NCBI GenBank assembly: GCA_019925795.1
Contig: CM034311.1
Location: forward strand, 40,093,472-40,157,471
Origin: Dendrobium chrysotoxum
Taxonomy: Eukaryota; Streptophyta; Magnoliopsida; Asparagales; Orchidaceae
Length of the DNA: 64,000 bases
Direction: 5' to 3'
Both the position numbers and the translations under genes were made by a program. Below, in pieces: positions 54,060 to 64,000 of the stretch (position 1 is its first letter; every line of letters begins with the position of its first letter). The notes under the pieces are model-generated. The model had not been told where the DNA came from and did not search any database. It was given only the letters and a program-made list of their open reading frames with translations.

Positions 54060-55603
54060 TTGGGACCTGATAATTGCAGTGTAAGAAAAAGAGATCGTTT
54101 AGATTGTAAAGATTGTAAAGTTATTCCGAGTGAAAGTTTATATAACAAACATTGCTTATTAGTTTTAGAAGTTAAGATGAAGGGGCAAAATATAAAAAAT
54201 AAAGTAAAATGTTGTTCTAGGATTATATGGGGGCTTTTAAAAAATATTAATAAAAATATTTTTGAGAGTGAGATTCTAGATCTTAAGATTTTATTTATGC
54301 ATGAGAAAGTTAATGTTATGTGGGAAAAAGTAACCAGTAATATTAAGAATGTTGCAAAAGATGTGCTTGGAGTGTCAAAGGGAAAAGCTCCTAATAATAA
54401 AACAGTTGATAGTGGAATCAAAATGTGTAAGAAAAGATAAAAAATAAGAAAATTTATTATAAAAATTGGTTTAAATGTAAAAACTCTGATAATTGGGAAA
54501 GATATAAAGAGGCCTGTATGGAGTCTAAGAAAGAAATATGCGATGCAAAGATTTTAGCTTTTAATGATTTATATAATAAATTAAATACTAATGAGGATGA
54601 AAGATAAATGCATAAGTTAGCCAAACAAAGAGATAGGAGTAGTAAAGATTTAGTGCAAGTGAAGTGCATTAAGGATGAAAATCAAAAAGTACTTTTATTC
54701 GAAGAAGATATTCAACAAAAGTGGATGAGATATTTTGCTAAACTTTTCAATGTATATTGTGAGAATATGATTGACTTTAGTAACCTTAGCATTCTAAATG
54801 AAAATATTTTTTTGGTTTTTATTGGCGTATTAGTAAAACTGAAGTTAGAGAGGCTTTAAAGAAAATAAAGTGTTAGAAAGCTGTTGGACCTGATGATATT
54901 CCAACAGAGGAGTGAAAATGATTAGGAGATGAAAGAATTTTTTAGCTTATTGAACTTTTTAATATTATTTTGAAGACTAAAAAGATGCCAAATTAGTGAA
55001 GAATGAGTATGTTGATTCCTATTTTTAAGAATAAAGGTGATACACAAGATTGTGTGAATTATAGAAGAATTAAATTAATATGTCATACTTTAAAACTTTG
55101 GGAGAGAGTTATGGAACATAGGTTATCACGTGATACTAATATTTCTCAAAATCAATTTGGATTCATGCCGGGTAGTCTACTATGGAAGCTACACATTTAT
55201 TGAGAGGTTTGATGGAGAAGCATGGAGAGAATAAGGAGAATCTTCATATGATATTTATTGATTTAAAGAAAGCATACGATAAAGTTCCAAGAGAAGTGCT
55301 ATGGAAAGTTCTAGAAAAGAAAGGAGTTAATAATGCTTATATTCAAGTCATTAGGGATATAAATGCAGGTGTTGTTACTTGTGTTCAAACACAAGATGGT
55401 TTGACCAAATGTTTTCCTATTTCTGTTGGATTACATCAAGGATCAGTCTTAAGCCCATATCTTTTTGCTTTAGTTATGGATGTTCTCACTAGACATTTGC
55501 AAGAGGTTATACCCTGGTGTATGCCTTTTGTTGATGATATTCTTCTTGTTGATAAGACTAGAGAGAGAGTTGAAGGTAAACTTAAATTATGGAGGTCAAT
55601 CTT
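54060..55603 (+). pseudogene. RTE ORF, part 1: endonuclease end and reverse transcriptase
   Basis: From about 54,060 the frame reads CKVIPSES and VLGVSKGKAP, text that lies between endonuclease and RT in this clade. After several stops (first at about 54,438) the RT follows: NQFGFMPG, FIDLKKAYDKVP (catalytic D), GLHQGSVLSPYLFALVMD and FVDDI. The usual tyrosine/phenylalanine-alanine-aspartate core is FVDD here; both aspartates remain. Stops and frameshifts make it inactive. It breaks off at LKLWRS where the LTR starts. Confidence 0.88.
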
Positions 55604-56842
55604 TGTCACAACCCAAACCGATCAGGACAGGTCCTATCATGTTAAGCTGTGACAGTCAAATCTCAAGATCTAGATTTTGAAAGTGTCAGATTCTCTTCCA
55701 ATCATTTTAAATAAAATACAGACCACAGAGATACTAAACTTCCACATACTGAAAATAAACTCATCCACAAAATTTATTTCATTTCATCAAAATATATCTA
55801 CACTACAGTACACGACTACATGCATAAGCTACATAACTGAACTGAATAATAAACTAGTTATGACTGTACAAAAATCAAAAAGAGAAATACTTATAGACTC
55901 AGATCTAATCATGATTTGCTAATCGACAGTCTCCTTCCCTTCCCAGATCCTAAAAATCAGAAATAAAATCACAGTGAGCTATAATAGCTCAGCAGGCCAC
56001 AAATACCAATCTAAATTTCTAAATTCTTTTATTAAACATTTTATTGAAGATTTAAAAGTAATTAAAAGTTGTCTAATAAATCAATGTACTGAGAAATGTA
56101 ATAGGAGCATAACAGTTATCCAATTATTTAAATAAAAATACTGAGCAGATAAATATATTGCAATTCATATCACATTTCTCAGACCCAAACATAATCTCAA
56201 AGGATTCTGATCCCATATGACTCCCTTGTGTACTTATAGTATCAGAACATGCCCGTAGGCATCAGAACATGGCTTGTAACCACCAGAATATGCCTTATAG
56301 GCACCAGAATATTCTCTAACACAGATAAAATTTCAAAGGATTCTGGCCCCATATCTCTCTCAGCAAATATAATTTAATCACATATGCACATTTTTCATCA
56401 TATTATAACAGTTAAAGTGTAATTGAGCATATGTCAAAATTATACAGTTTTTTATAATGGTGGGCAACAAAAAACCCTACTAAGAAAAAATGTACATTTT
56501 TAATAAATAACCAAATTATCAGGGATCGTGTAAAGTAATGTTTTAAGACTTTTATCGTATTACAATATTTTTCAGAGTCCAAATAATTTTCTATTTAATA
56601 AAAATCCCACAAATTTCAAAAATCCCGTTGTAAAATTTTCAAAAAATACTCAAAATGTTCGTAATCTTAATATCTATATCATATAAAAATTTACCAGTGC
56701 AAAGTTATCCGCATTTTTTGTTAATGAAAATATAAATTTAATCGAAAAATTCGATAAAATTGTGTATTTTTAAAAATTGAGATGAGCATAATGTGATTTA
56801 TCTCAAGACGAACAAATTTTCCGACTAGAGCGACGGACGAAA

Positions 56843-58922
56843 TGTAATAACCAGAATTATTCAGGTAATTATTTATATATGAATTAAGTTATTTTATTAT
56901 TTAAATAAAGAGGAATTAATGGATTTATGTTATGTGGAAGTTAGTTAAAATAATTATTAGAATAATTATTTTAAAATATTATTAATTCTGAAGGGATGTA
57001 TTCAGAAGAGGCTTTTGGGTGTAAGCAGTTAGAAGTGGGACCCACTTTCTATTGGTTTTATCTGCATAACCGTGGAGAGCCCTTAGAATTGATAGTGAAG
57101 GAAATTGTTGCAGGGAAGTTCCGCAAGACTCTTCTACAAGCAATCCAGAAATCCCTGTTCACCCGTTGGCACAGTGTTGCCTGCGGGACTGTAGCTTGGT
57201 TCGGCATAGTGCTCCCGGGACTGTGGCAAAAGCCGCATATCTGAAGGGAATTTGCAAATTCCCCTATAGCAAGAGGCGGAACTCTTCCTGTAAGCAGAGG
57301 GTAGTGCTTAAGGCAAAGTCTGAAGGAAAGTTTGCTTGCTTTGTGAATGCGGTACAAGGCAGGGTAAGCAATAGGATTTCAACAAGGCTAAGAAGTTAGA
57401 TTATTGTAATGAAATTTTTCTTATTTTCTTGAGTTATTGGTTTTGACAGTGGAATTTAAAGAAAAGTAGAGAAATAACAGTGATAGAAAAAGAAGTGTAG
57501 AATTGTCATGCTATCAAGAAAATATCAAAACTGAAGAAGAAGTTGTGTGGAAGAAGAGAAAAGAAAGAAGGAAATTGAGGGAAGACGAAAGAGGTAAGCA
57601 AATTGTTAGTATGATAATGTGTAGTTGTCTTGCAAATTTCATAAAGTTGATAATAATTCCTAAAGCAAGTATATCAATTATATTTTTAGCATTCATTGAT
57701 TATATGCAGAAGGGAGGTTTTGAAGTTACTTATAATCGTAGAAGAAGGCATAGTAGGGAATTGGAGGGGACGTCTCGATAAGAAGGTAAGTAATGCAATT
57801 TAAAGTTAAAAGAAAACTGTTGTAAATTTGATATTGCATGAATTTAAGGAAAATAAGTACTACTCGTTAGTTTTCTTTTTCTAAAAGATATTCATAGTCA
57901 AGTTTTCAAGTATGAATATCACTTACATAAATTCATTATGTGAGTCTAAATCAAGGTTTATTATGTTCATTTAAATATTTTATTGTTGATAATGTTTTGA
58001 AAGGAAGTTCTTTTCTTTACTTATTATGTGCATATTCATGTTATACAAATTATAATATGAATGATTAAGAAAGCATGCAGCAAAATAAGTATGATTTATG
58101 AGTATGGAAAGTGTACCGAATATCAATTTAAAAGTAAAGTTTGGCTAAAGATTTATGTATAACTTACCAATGCAGGTGGGGCAAAAGAGTCCCCATATAT
58201 TAAACTGTTTGGTAAGTGGGGCAAAAGGGGCCCCAAAGAAATGAAACCTGCATAGCAGGTGGGGCAAAAGGAACCCCAAAGAGGCAAAAGGGACCTTTAT
58301 GTAATTCAATAGCGATAATGCCAGGTTTACCTGGGCTCCATTGAATATGTTTATGAATGAGTAGCCAAATCTTTTAATGAGTAAAATTGATATTCAGTAT
58401 GGATTTAAGAGGAATTACTGATTAATGTCAAATAAGATTTTTATGAAGCTTTCTCAAGTAGTCTAACTTTTATTTGTGTTTTCAATGTTCTGAATTTTAT
58501 AATCTTGCAAGTTAAATATTTTTTTAAAGTTACATAACTTATGGAGCCTCATAGCTTATCAGTATTTTATTACTGTTTGTTGTTACATGAAAGGGAAAGG
58601 AAAAGATGGAAGAAGACTAATCTGCAAGTATTTAAATTTCATATTAATGTTTATTCTATGTTTGAAGTCTACTCTTGAGGTTAGTAAATAGGTTTAATAT
58701 TGTATTACTTTGAATTTGTTTGGATTTTTCTTAGTGGCTCTGTACTAGATCTTTGATGAAACTTAGGAATTATTAGATGCTTCCTTTGTTGTATCAGATG
58801 ATATTTATATGATCTTTTATATAGATCAAAAATGAAATGAATGAGATGTTTAGTGATGAAAATGTTATGTTTATTCTTATTACACTCTACAGTACTGTTA
58901 AGGGGTGTTGTGGGGTGTTACA
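56843..58922. mobile_element. Second LTR (probable solo LTR), nested in the first
   Basis: Starts TGTAATAACC and ends GGTGTTACA, an imperfect TG...CA inverted end of the TGTAACACCCC type seen in large Ty3/gypsy LTRs. CGAAA is duplicated exactly at 56,838-56,842 and 58,923-58,927. Its 2,080 bp contain no retrotransposon protein; the 60-99-codon ORFs at 57.0-57.8 kb have no motif. No internal LTR pair is seen. Confidence 0.85.
58170..58300. repeat. Short GGGGCAAAAG repeats in the inner LTR
   Basis: GGTGGGGCAAAAGAGTCCCC, AGTGGGGCAAAAGGGGCCCC, GGTGGGGCAAAAGGAACCCC and a shorter GAGGCAAAAGGGACC follow each other at about 40-bp then 25-bp spacing. Each has GGGG ... CCCC ends that can pair. Confidence 0.85.
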
Positions 58923-59390
58923 CGAAAATGGCTCTACGACCTTCAAAACTCAACTTTCTTTTTCTCTCTTTTTCTCTAAAATTTCCCAAACTCTTCTATG
59001 TTAAGTGAAAAATGGCTTTAACGAAAATAGAATTGGATATTTAAGTGCTTATGGATTTTTTATAATATAATAATATAATATTATTATTATTTATAATATT
59101 TTTAGTATAAAATTTATAGAAATTCTTTTGAGGATTCAAAAAATTATAAAAAATTATCTATAAAATAACATATTTTATTTAAAAATTTTTGGTGAAATCA
59201 GTTGCAAAACAGACATCTGAATGTCCCAAAACCCCTACTTGTACCGAAAGGTGCCAATTTCTCAAGGAATTTCATCAGAGCCAAAAAATTCTAAAAAAAT
59301 TAGGGATTTGGACTTATAATAATTCCTAAAATAATTTTTGACTAGTGTAGATCAAAAAAAAAATTCTTAAAAAAATTAAGGGTTTTCACA

Positions 59391-60088
59391 ACCTTAGAGT
59401 CTAAAGTTTTTCATTTGAGTGGATCTAAAACTAAATATATTGAGTATAGTTTTAGTAGTAATAATTCTAGTTGAGGGTTTGTGACTTTGGGCGATCAAGT
59501 CATTAAAAAGAGTAGACGTTTTAAATATCTTGAGTCTATTGTCAAGAGTGGTGGTGAAATAGAGGGGAATATTATTAGCAGAATTCAAGTTGGATAGTTG
59601 AAGTGGAGGAATGCATCAGGCTTGTTGTGTGATAGAAAAGTTCCCCTCAAACTTAAGGAAAAATTATATAAGATGGTGTTGAGACCTGCAATGCTTATGG
59701 TGCAGAATGTTGGCCATTAAAAGAGAAGCACAATATTAAGTTAAGTGTTGCAGAGATGAGGATGCTCAGGTGGATGAGTGGTTTTACTCTTAGAGACATG
59801 ATACGAAATGAGCATATATGTGAAAAGGTTGGAGTAGCTCCAGTGAAAGATAAGATTAGAGAGAGTCACCTTAAATGGTTTGGTCACATAAAAGAACAGC
59901 CTTCTGATGACTCGGTTAGGAAAGTAGATGTATTAGATTTGACTTATGTTAAGAAAGATAGAGGTAGACCTAAAAATACTTGGTTAGAAAATATTAGAAA
60001 TGATCTTTCTTTTTTAAATTTAAATGAGAATTTGACTCTTAACAAGACACAATGGAGAAAAAGGATTCATGTAGCCGACCCCACATAG
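59391..60088 (+). pseudogene. RTE ORF, part 2: C-terminal region
   Basis: Reading resumes at LESK after the LTR and continues through SGSKTKYIEYSF, DQVIKKSRRFKYLESIV and, after stops and a frame change at about 59,720-59,755, MRMLRWMSG, LKWFGHIKEQP and RGRPKNTW, all typical of the RTE C-terminus. It ends shortly before the TTG tail. Inactive. Confidence 0.88.
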
Positions 60089-60116
60089 TGGGATAAAGGC
60101 TTGGTGTTGTTGTTGT

Positions 60117-60131
60117 TGCATGAATAACTAT
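60117..60131. repeat. RTE target-site duplication, right copy
   Basis: TGCATGAATAACTAT, identical to 53,959-53,973. It begins within the TTG tail and overlaps it by two or three bases. Confidence 0.93.
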
Positions 60132-62064
60132 GATATTACTATCCTTATAATTCTTCAATGATTATTTAGTCTCATTAATCTTATTAAGCTTAATTAAACT
60201 TTAATTAGGGAACCTAGTGGGGCAAATTTTACCTAAAAAGTGAAAAGTTGAAATTTGAAAAAAAAAATACCTTTCTAAAAAGTAAATCAAATCAATCATT
60301 CTAATACTTGGTTTGGTATTAGAGTCCTCTGTTATATTTTGTGGTGCTATATAATATAATATTGTGTTGTGTTGCACTGCAGAGTAAAATAGTCATTGTG
60401 CTATGCTATTGAGAAAAATAAATAATTATTTGGTAAAAAAACATATTAATATTGCTTCCTAATATGTTGTAAGAGTGGTGGTTGTTGAATAGAAATTATT
60501 GCAACAGCTAGAATGACCAAAAATATATATTATGAATTTTATATAATTATAATATAATATGCTAATCATAATTAGTATATAATTAAATTAAATAAAAAAT
60601 ACTTAACAGATAAAGTATTAAAACTAAAATCCGTACGAGTGCTTTCTGGGAAACTTTTATAAATAACGTTCTAAGAAGTTGTTTAACAACTTTCATACAA
60701 TTGAACGTTTCTCAGAGTTCTTATAACAATCACCTTAAAACAGTTTTTGCTGCTTAAAGAATAGAAGCAGGCAGTAGAAAGCTATATCAAACGGAGCCTA
60801 AGAATGTTATTTATCGACTTTCATAAAGGTGGGCTATGGGCCTTAGCAATTGGGGTGCCTCTTACTCAACACCAATAAATTAACCATGCTGTCCTAAAAA
60901 GCATAATGTTACAGAAGAAATCATTGCCAAATGGAGTCTTAGATTCGCTGTATGTACTATGAGATATTGCAATTATAAGAACCTTAACAAATCGATGAAA
61001 TCATTTACAGACATTACAATGATGAATAAAACGAATCTCAGAGCAACCCTAAAAACACTTAACTAAATTTCAGGCTCTAACACTGCAGCAGTTGTGCATA
61101 GGATTTTTGACCCCAAGCATAAAGCAGTGCATGATTCACGAATCCGAAAAAAGTACTCCCAAAGATTTTCAGCTTGATAAAACCAAGGTTTTTGTTGCCC
61201 AGCTTGATGAATGACCATGAAGGGACAACAGGATTCCAAAGAAGTACAGCTTCTTAAGCAACTCTCTAATTTGTATGAATCGTTAATGTTTCATCCTAGG
61301 GACAACTCTTGCGTTGGGCTTCATAAATTAAAGTTAAAATACATAGCTAGAGGAATCCAAGAGCCTTCATTTTTAAGTCTGGAGAGGTAACACTTTGCTT
61401 CTGAAGCAAACAAAAACCAAAGCATAAAGTAACCATTTGACAATCAATTTCTAAAGGAAGTGAAGTAGCAATCAGTCGATTATAAAGAGTGAGGGTTGAT
61501 GGACAAAGAAGCTCTATGGGTTATGCACACGTCTCTTACCATGAACATCATCTTTTAACATCCTTAATGGACCGCCACAATGGGCACGCTCTCTTACATG
61601 TAAGAAAGGCACAACGCAGTCAATACGGTACATATAATAAACAAGTTTTTCAACCTCAGGACATTAGAAGGAGCTTCGATCATCGATCACATCAACAAAA
61701 TCAACTCAATCACAAGAAAATTGAACTCTGAAAACATTAAATTCGGATGAGATGCATACCTTAAGATACTCATTGCCACCCAAGAGCTAGGATAACATGT
61801 AACAGCCGTTAATAGTTTCTATGGATTGTCTGCCATTAGATTCAATGATGTCAAATGGAGCAAGAAAGATGAAGGTATATCATATTCTACTTTAAATGTT
61901 GATAACAGAAGAATACCTAAAAATACTTTAAATGTTGATAAAAGAAGAATACCTAAAAATAAAAGCAACCATCAATCATCAAGACAGAGGCAAAATAAAA
62001 GCCAATATACATATCTTAGGTTATAAAAGTAAATTGATAATTTGAAATTAATGGAGAGTGTAAT
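60132..62064. other. No confident gene; possible degenerate MITE and exon
   Basis: Around 60,640-60,800 a CTTTCTGGGAAAC start and a TCAAACGGAGCC end followed by TAA may be a very diverged MITE. On the minus strand near 61,770-61,860 a short exon-like piece reads SIETINGCYMLS then stop, before a GTATGC donor-like site. The DNA at 61.0-61.8 kb is less AT-rich than its surroundings. None of this is enough to call a gene. The 80- and 66-codon + ORFs have no motif. Confidence 0.3.
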
Positions 62065-62480
62065 TGATGAGGACATCCATACTTGGAAAGTTTATCGTAG
62101 ACGTGGTCGTCGATCTACGGCCACGATCGAGTCTTTATATTTCTAAGTTTATTATGTGTTTTATTTCTTTATTTCAGTTGACTGTTTTACCCTTATTTAA
62201 GGGAGTCGTTTGTAAGCCCTAAGGGCAGCATCGTCTTTTCTTTCTTGAGTCTTTGTATGAGGCTTATATATAGCCCCTTTATTCACTTTTGTTGGTAATG
62301 AAGAATTGATAATAAAATTTCTACATATTGAGTTCTTGTGTGAGCTTGAGAACTATGGAGAGGAATCCCTAGGAGAGGGAAAGCGGATCACCCACCAACC
62401 TAGGAAGAGTTCGGGTTCGTGGTTTCTTACTTTCTCCTTCCCTAATCTTTTTCCCCTCCCTTCCTCCTACCCGTCGGCCT
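62065..62480 (+). promoter_or_regulatory. TATA-bearing LTR or promoter
   Basis: CTTATATATAGCCCC at 62,264-62,278 is a strong TATA box. About 35 bases on come AATGAAGAATTGATAATAAA, a polyadenylation-like signal close to the start site as in an LTR R region, and a CTTGAGAACTATGGAGAGG stretch. TGATGAGGACATCC near 62,065 could be the LTR start. No partner LTR is in the window, so a plain promoter remains possible. Confidence 0.45.
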
Positions 62481-62508
62481 AGGGTTTTGCCCTATACCTT
62501 AGCCGCCG

Positions 62509-62534
62509 CCCCCCCCCCCCCCCCCCCCCCCCCC
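62509..62534. repeat. C26 homopolymer
   Basis: Twenty-six consecutive C follow CCGCCG. The Pro/Gly-rich ORFs on both strands here come from this tract. Confidence 0.95.
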
Positions 62535-63238
62535 ACCACAATCCCACCTAGCCGCCGGCCAACCCAAGCACACCAACCCGCCTCCTTCTCTTCATCCCTT
62601 CGGCCACCCCTCCCTCCACCATCATCCACGGCCAACCCACATGCCGCCGCCCCCTCCTTTGATTTTCCCTCCACTTTCAATCTCCTTTAATACTTGCCTT
62701 TTATAAAAGCTCAAATTGGGAAAGTTTCATTTTCAAATTCCAATCAATTTGAAATTTGAAATACTTCCTAAATTAGAAAATCTATTTTAGGAAAGTTTCT
62801 AAATCAATTCCAAATCAAATTTAAATTGGAGTTGATTTATTCCCTTTCCTTTAATTAGAGATCCTTAATTTGGCAAGCCATCAAATCCCTTCCCCAATCC
62901 CCTAAACTCCCTCTCTATGCCGCCGGCTCCCCCTCTCTCTCTCTCCAATCCCTCCCCCTCTCTCTCCCCAATCCCCTCCCTCACATTAAATCTTTCCTTG
63001 GGTAATTAAATCTAGTTTCCTTACCCATTTCCCTCCAATTCTAAAATCTGAAAATAACTTCAGATTTTTGATCCAAAACCCTAACCCTAATTCCCCCAAT
63101 TCCACCCCTCTTGGCCGGTCACCTTCCCCACCCACTTTCTCTTTGGGTTCTCAAAGTAAACCACCATTCCCTTGGGAGAAAACATCAAGGGCAGCAAAGC
63201 TTCATCATCTATTGCTTGCCATCCTTCAAACAACATGA

Positions 63239-63559
63239 ATGGAAGTGCCCGCATGGGATTACGGGTTGGTACTTGACGAAGACGATAACATCGACATCCT
63301 CCGGTCCCCGTTCTTCGACGTCGGATTTGACTTCAACAACACCGTCGAAGAATACTTCGATCCGATCCACATTACTTTGGTGGATACGATTGACGATCAA
63401 CGTACAAAAGGACGGTGGACCATCCTTGGCCGACTCACGACTGCTTCCCTTCCGGACACTCCTCCGCTCAGAGGCTATTTCACTCACCTCCTACATTTCC
63501 TCACCTATACCATCGGCAAGCAAGTGGCGGCCATCCGACGACGTTTCCTCTCCGGTTAA
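63239..63559 (+). CDS. Hypothetical 106-residue acidic protein
   Basis: Not recognised. The frame runs from ATG 63,239 to the stop at 63,557-63,559. The first 60 residues are acidic (LDEDDNIDIL, SPFFDVGFDFNN) and the C-terminal third is basic (QVAAIRRRF). Third positions favour C strongly in Phe, Asp, Asn, Ile and Val codons, unlike the AT-rich surroundings, which suggests selection as coding sequence. A long CT-rich leader with an AAACCCTAA telo-box (63,076-63,084) precedes it. It may be a host gene, the first exon of a larger one, or a leader ORF of an LTR element whose LTR is at 62.1 kb. A longer ORF in another frame (63,111-63,602) is less coding-like. Confidence 0.4.
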   Translation: MEVPAWDYGLVLDEDDNIDILRSPFFDVGFDFNNTVEEYFDPIHITLVDTIDDQRTKGRWTILGRLTTASLPDTPPLRGYFTHLLHFLTYTIGKQVAAIRRRFLSG

Positions 63560-64000
63560 GGTGAACTTTCTTCCTTCGTCAATTACGTCGTCTTCCCCCT
63601 AACCTTGTAGGTGATGACGGAATCGTACAAGATCCAAGCCGCTTCTCTTGCTAAAAGCTTAGTAAACGTAGGATTATTTGAGTGTTCCTTTATGTTTACT
63701 TGTCTTATTGTTAATTAAGGAATTATGCATGAACAACTACTTTATTAGCCTTACTTTGATTCTCTAAATTATTTGTTTGATCTAGCATTGTTCTATGTGG
63801 TTTAGCCTAAACGCAAGCATCCCTCTCCTGTTTTACTTTATCGTTCGAAGTGCTAGTAATTTAATCAACCAATTGCTCTTTAAATAAACCGTGCAAATTC
63901 TAATTTTTAGTCAAAAGCATACTAGTCCTGCATCAGTAATGGCATAGAGTTTAAAAATTATTGTATTCTTAATGGAATTCAAATGGAGAAAATGGTCATA
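63560..64000. other. Right edge, nothing recognised
   Basis: No gene or transposon end seen. If the element or gene at 62.1-63.6 kb continues, it runs off the window here. Confidence 0.5.

Larger units (their letters stand above)
55604..59390. mobile_element. LTR (probable solo LTR) inserted in the RTE; itself interrupted
   Basis: Starts TGTCACAACCC and ends GGGTTTTCACA. A 5-bp duplication ATCTT/ACCTT flanks it (55,599-55,603 and 59,391-59,395). Removing the inner insertion leaves about 1.70 kb with no coding sequence or internal LTR pair, which fits a solo LTR. A diverged relative in the opposite orientation lies at 0.3-2.3 kb. Short repeats (CCAGAATATGCC and AAAGGATTCTGR) occur near 56,170-56,350. 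Orientation is uncertain; homology to the left-end copy slightly favours the minus strand. Confidence 0.85.
53974..60116 (+). mobile_element. 5'-truncated RTE-clade LINE, split by nested LTRs
   Basis: The RTE body occupies 53,974-55,603 and 59,396-60,116, about 2.35 kb. A perfect 15-bp duplication flanks the whole. The 3' end is GGGATAAAGGCTTGG followed by GTTG/TTG repeats, the usual RTE terminus in plants. The 5' part of the endonuclease is missing, so the insert was truncated at integration. The nested LTR lies between two codons of the region after the RT domain. Confidence 0.93.

Noticed and set aside
55604..59390. A complete LTR retrotransposon with 5' and 3' LTRs
   Set aside because: Internal CGAAA duplications show a nested insertion, and no internal LTR pair or coding region remains; solo LTRs fit better.
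62487..62690. Proline-rich 67-codon ORF and its Gly-rich antisense
   Set aside because: Both are produced by the C26 tract and nearby CCGCC repeats.

Overview
This looks like a repeat-dominated stretch of a plant nuclear genome. It is AT-rich, it has one spliced gene of a plastid-specific family (thioredoxin-like 2 / ACHT), and it carries many plant-type transposons: LINEs with DUF4283 ORF1 proteins, an RTE element ending in TTG repeats, Tourist-like and Mutator-like MITEs, and gypsy and copia relics. An angiosperm is clear and a monocot is possible. The species cannot be fixed from the sequence. I see no bacterial, viral, rRNA, tRNA or CRISPR feature.

Layout. 0.3-2.3 kb holds a decayed LTR. 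2.4-9.6 kb is mostly anonymous AT-rich DNA with microsatellites, a 57-bp tandem array, a copia-like non-coding relic and one MITE. 9.6-20.4 kb is a gene-free block of retrotransposon-derived repeats; it includes a kilobase of AAT/ATT repeats that abuts a GC-rich segment with perfect inverted repeats, a 168-bp duplication full of TTGACC motifs and a 171-bp array of hairpins. 20.5-26.1 kb is a nearly intact LINE with target-site duplications (TSDs). The four-exon thioredoxin-like gene (26.5-27.8 kb) starts 400 bp beyond the LINE 5' end and points the other way.

28.5-42 kb has a copia RT fossil, a gag-only Ty3/gypsy element with paired 1110-bp LTRs (29,973-36,033) inserted inside a Tourist-like MITE, more MITEs (one Mutator-like copy lies inside a Tourist-like copy), and a truncated LINE tail. 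42.9-45.1 kb is a short LINE derivative with ORF1 but no ORF2. 47.0-47.5 kb has three adjacent Tourist-like MITEs. 50.3-52.1 kb has weak hints of a minus-strand gene. 53.97-60.12 kb is an RTE-clade LINE with a 15-bp TSD; an LTR with a 5-bp TSD is inserted in it, and a second LTR with its own 5-bp TSD is inserted in the first. 62.0-63.6 kb has a TATA-bearing promoter or LTR followed by a 106-codon ORF with coding-like base use.

Only the thioredoxin-like gene is a confident host gene. I found no convincing new enzymatic or defence system. The unusual content is structural: nested insertions that can be resolved by their TSDs, non-autonomous derivatives, and LTR-associated tandem and hairpin arrays.
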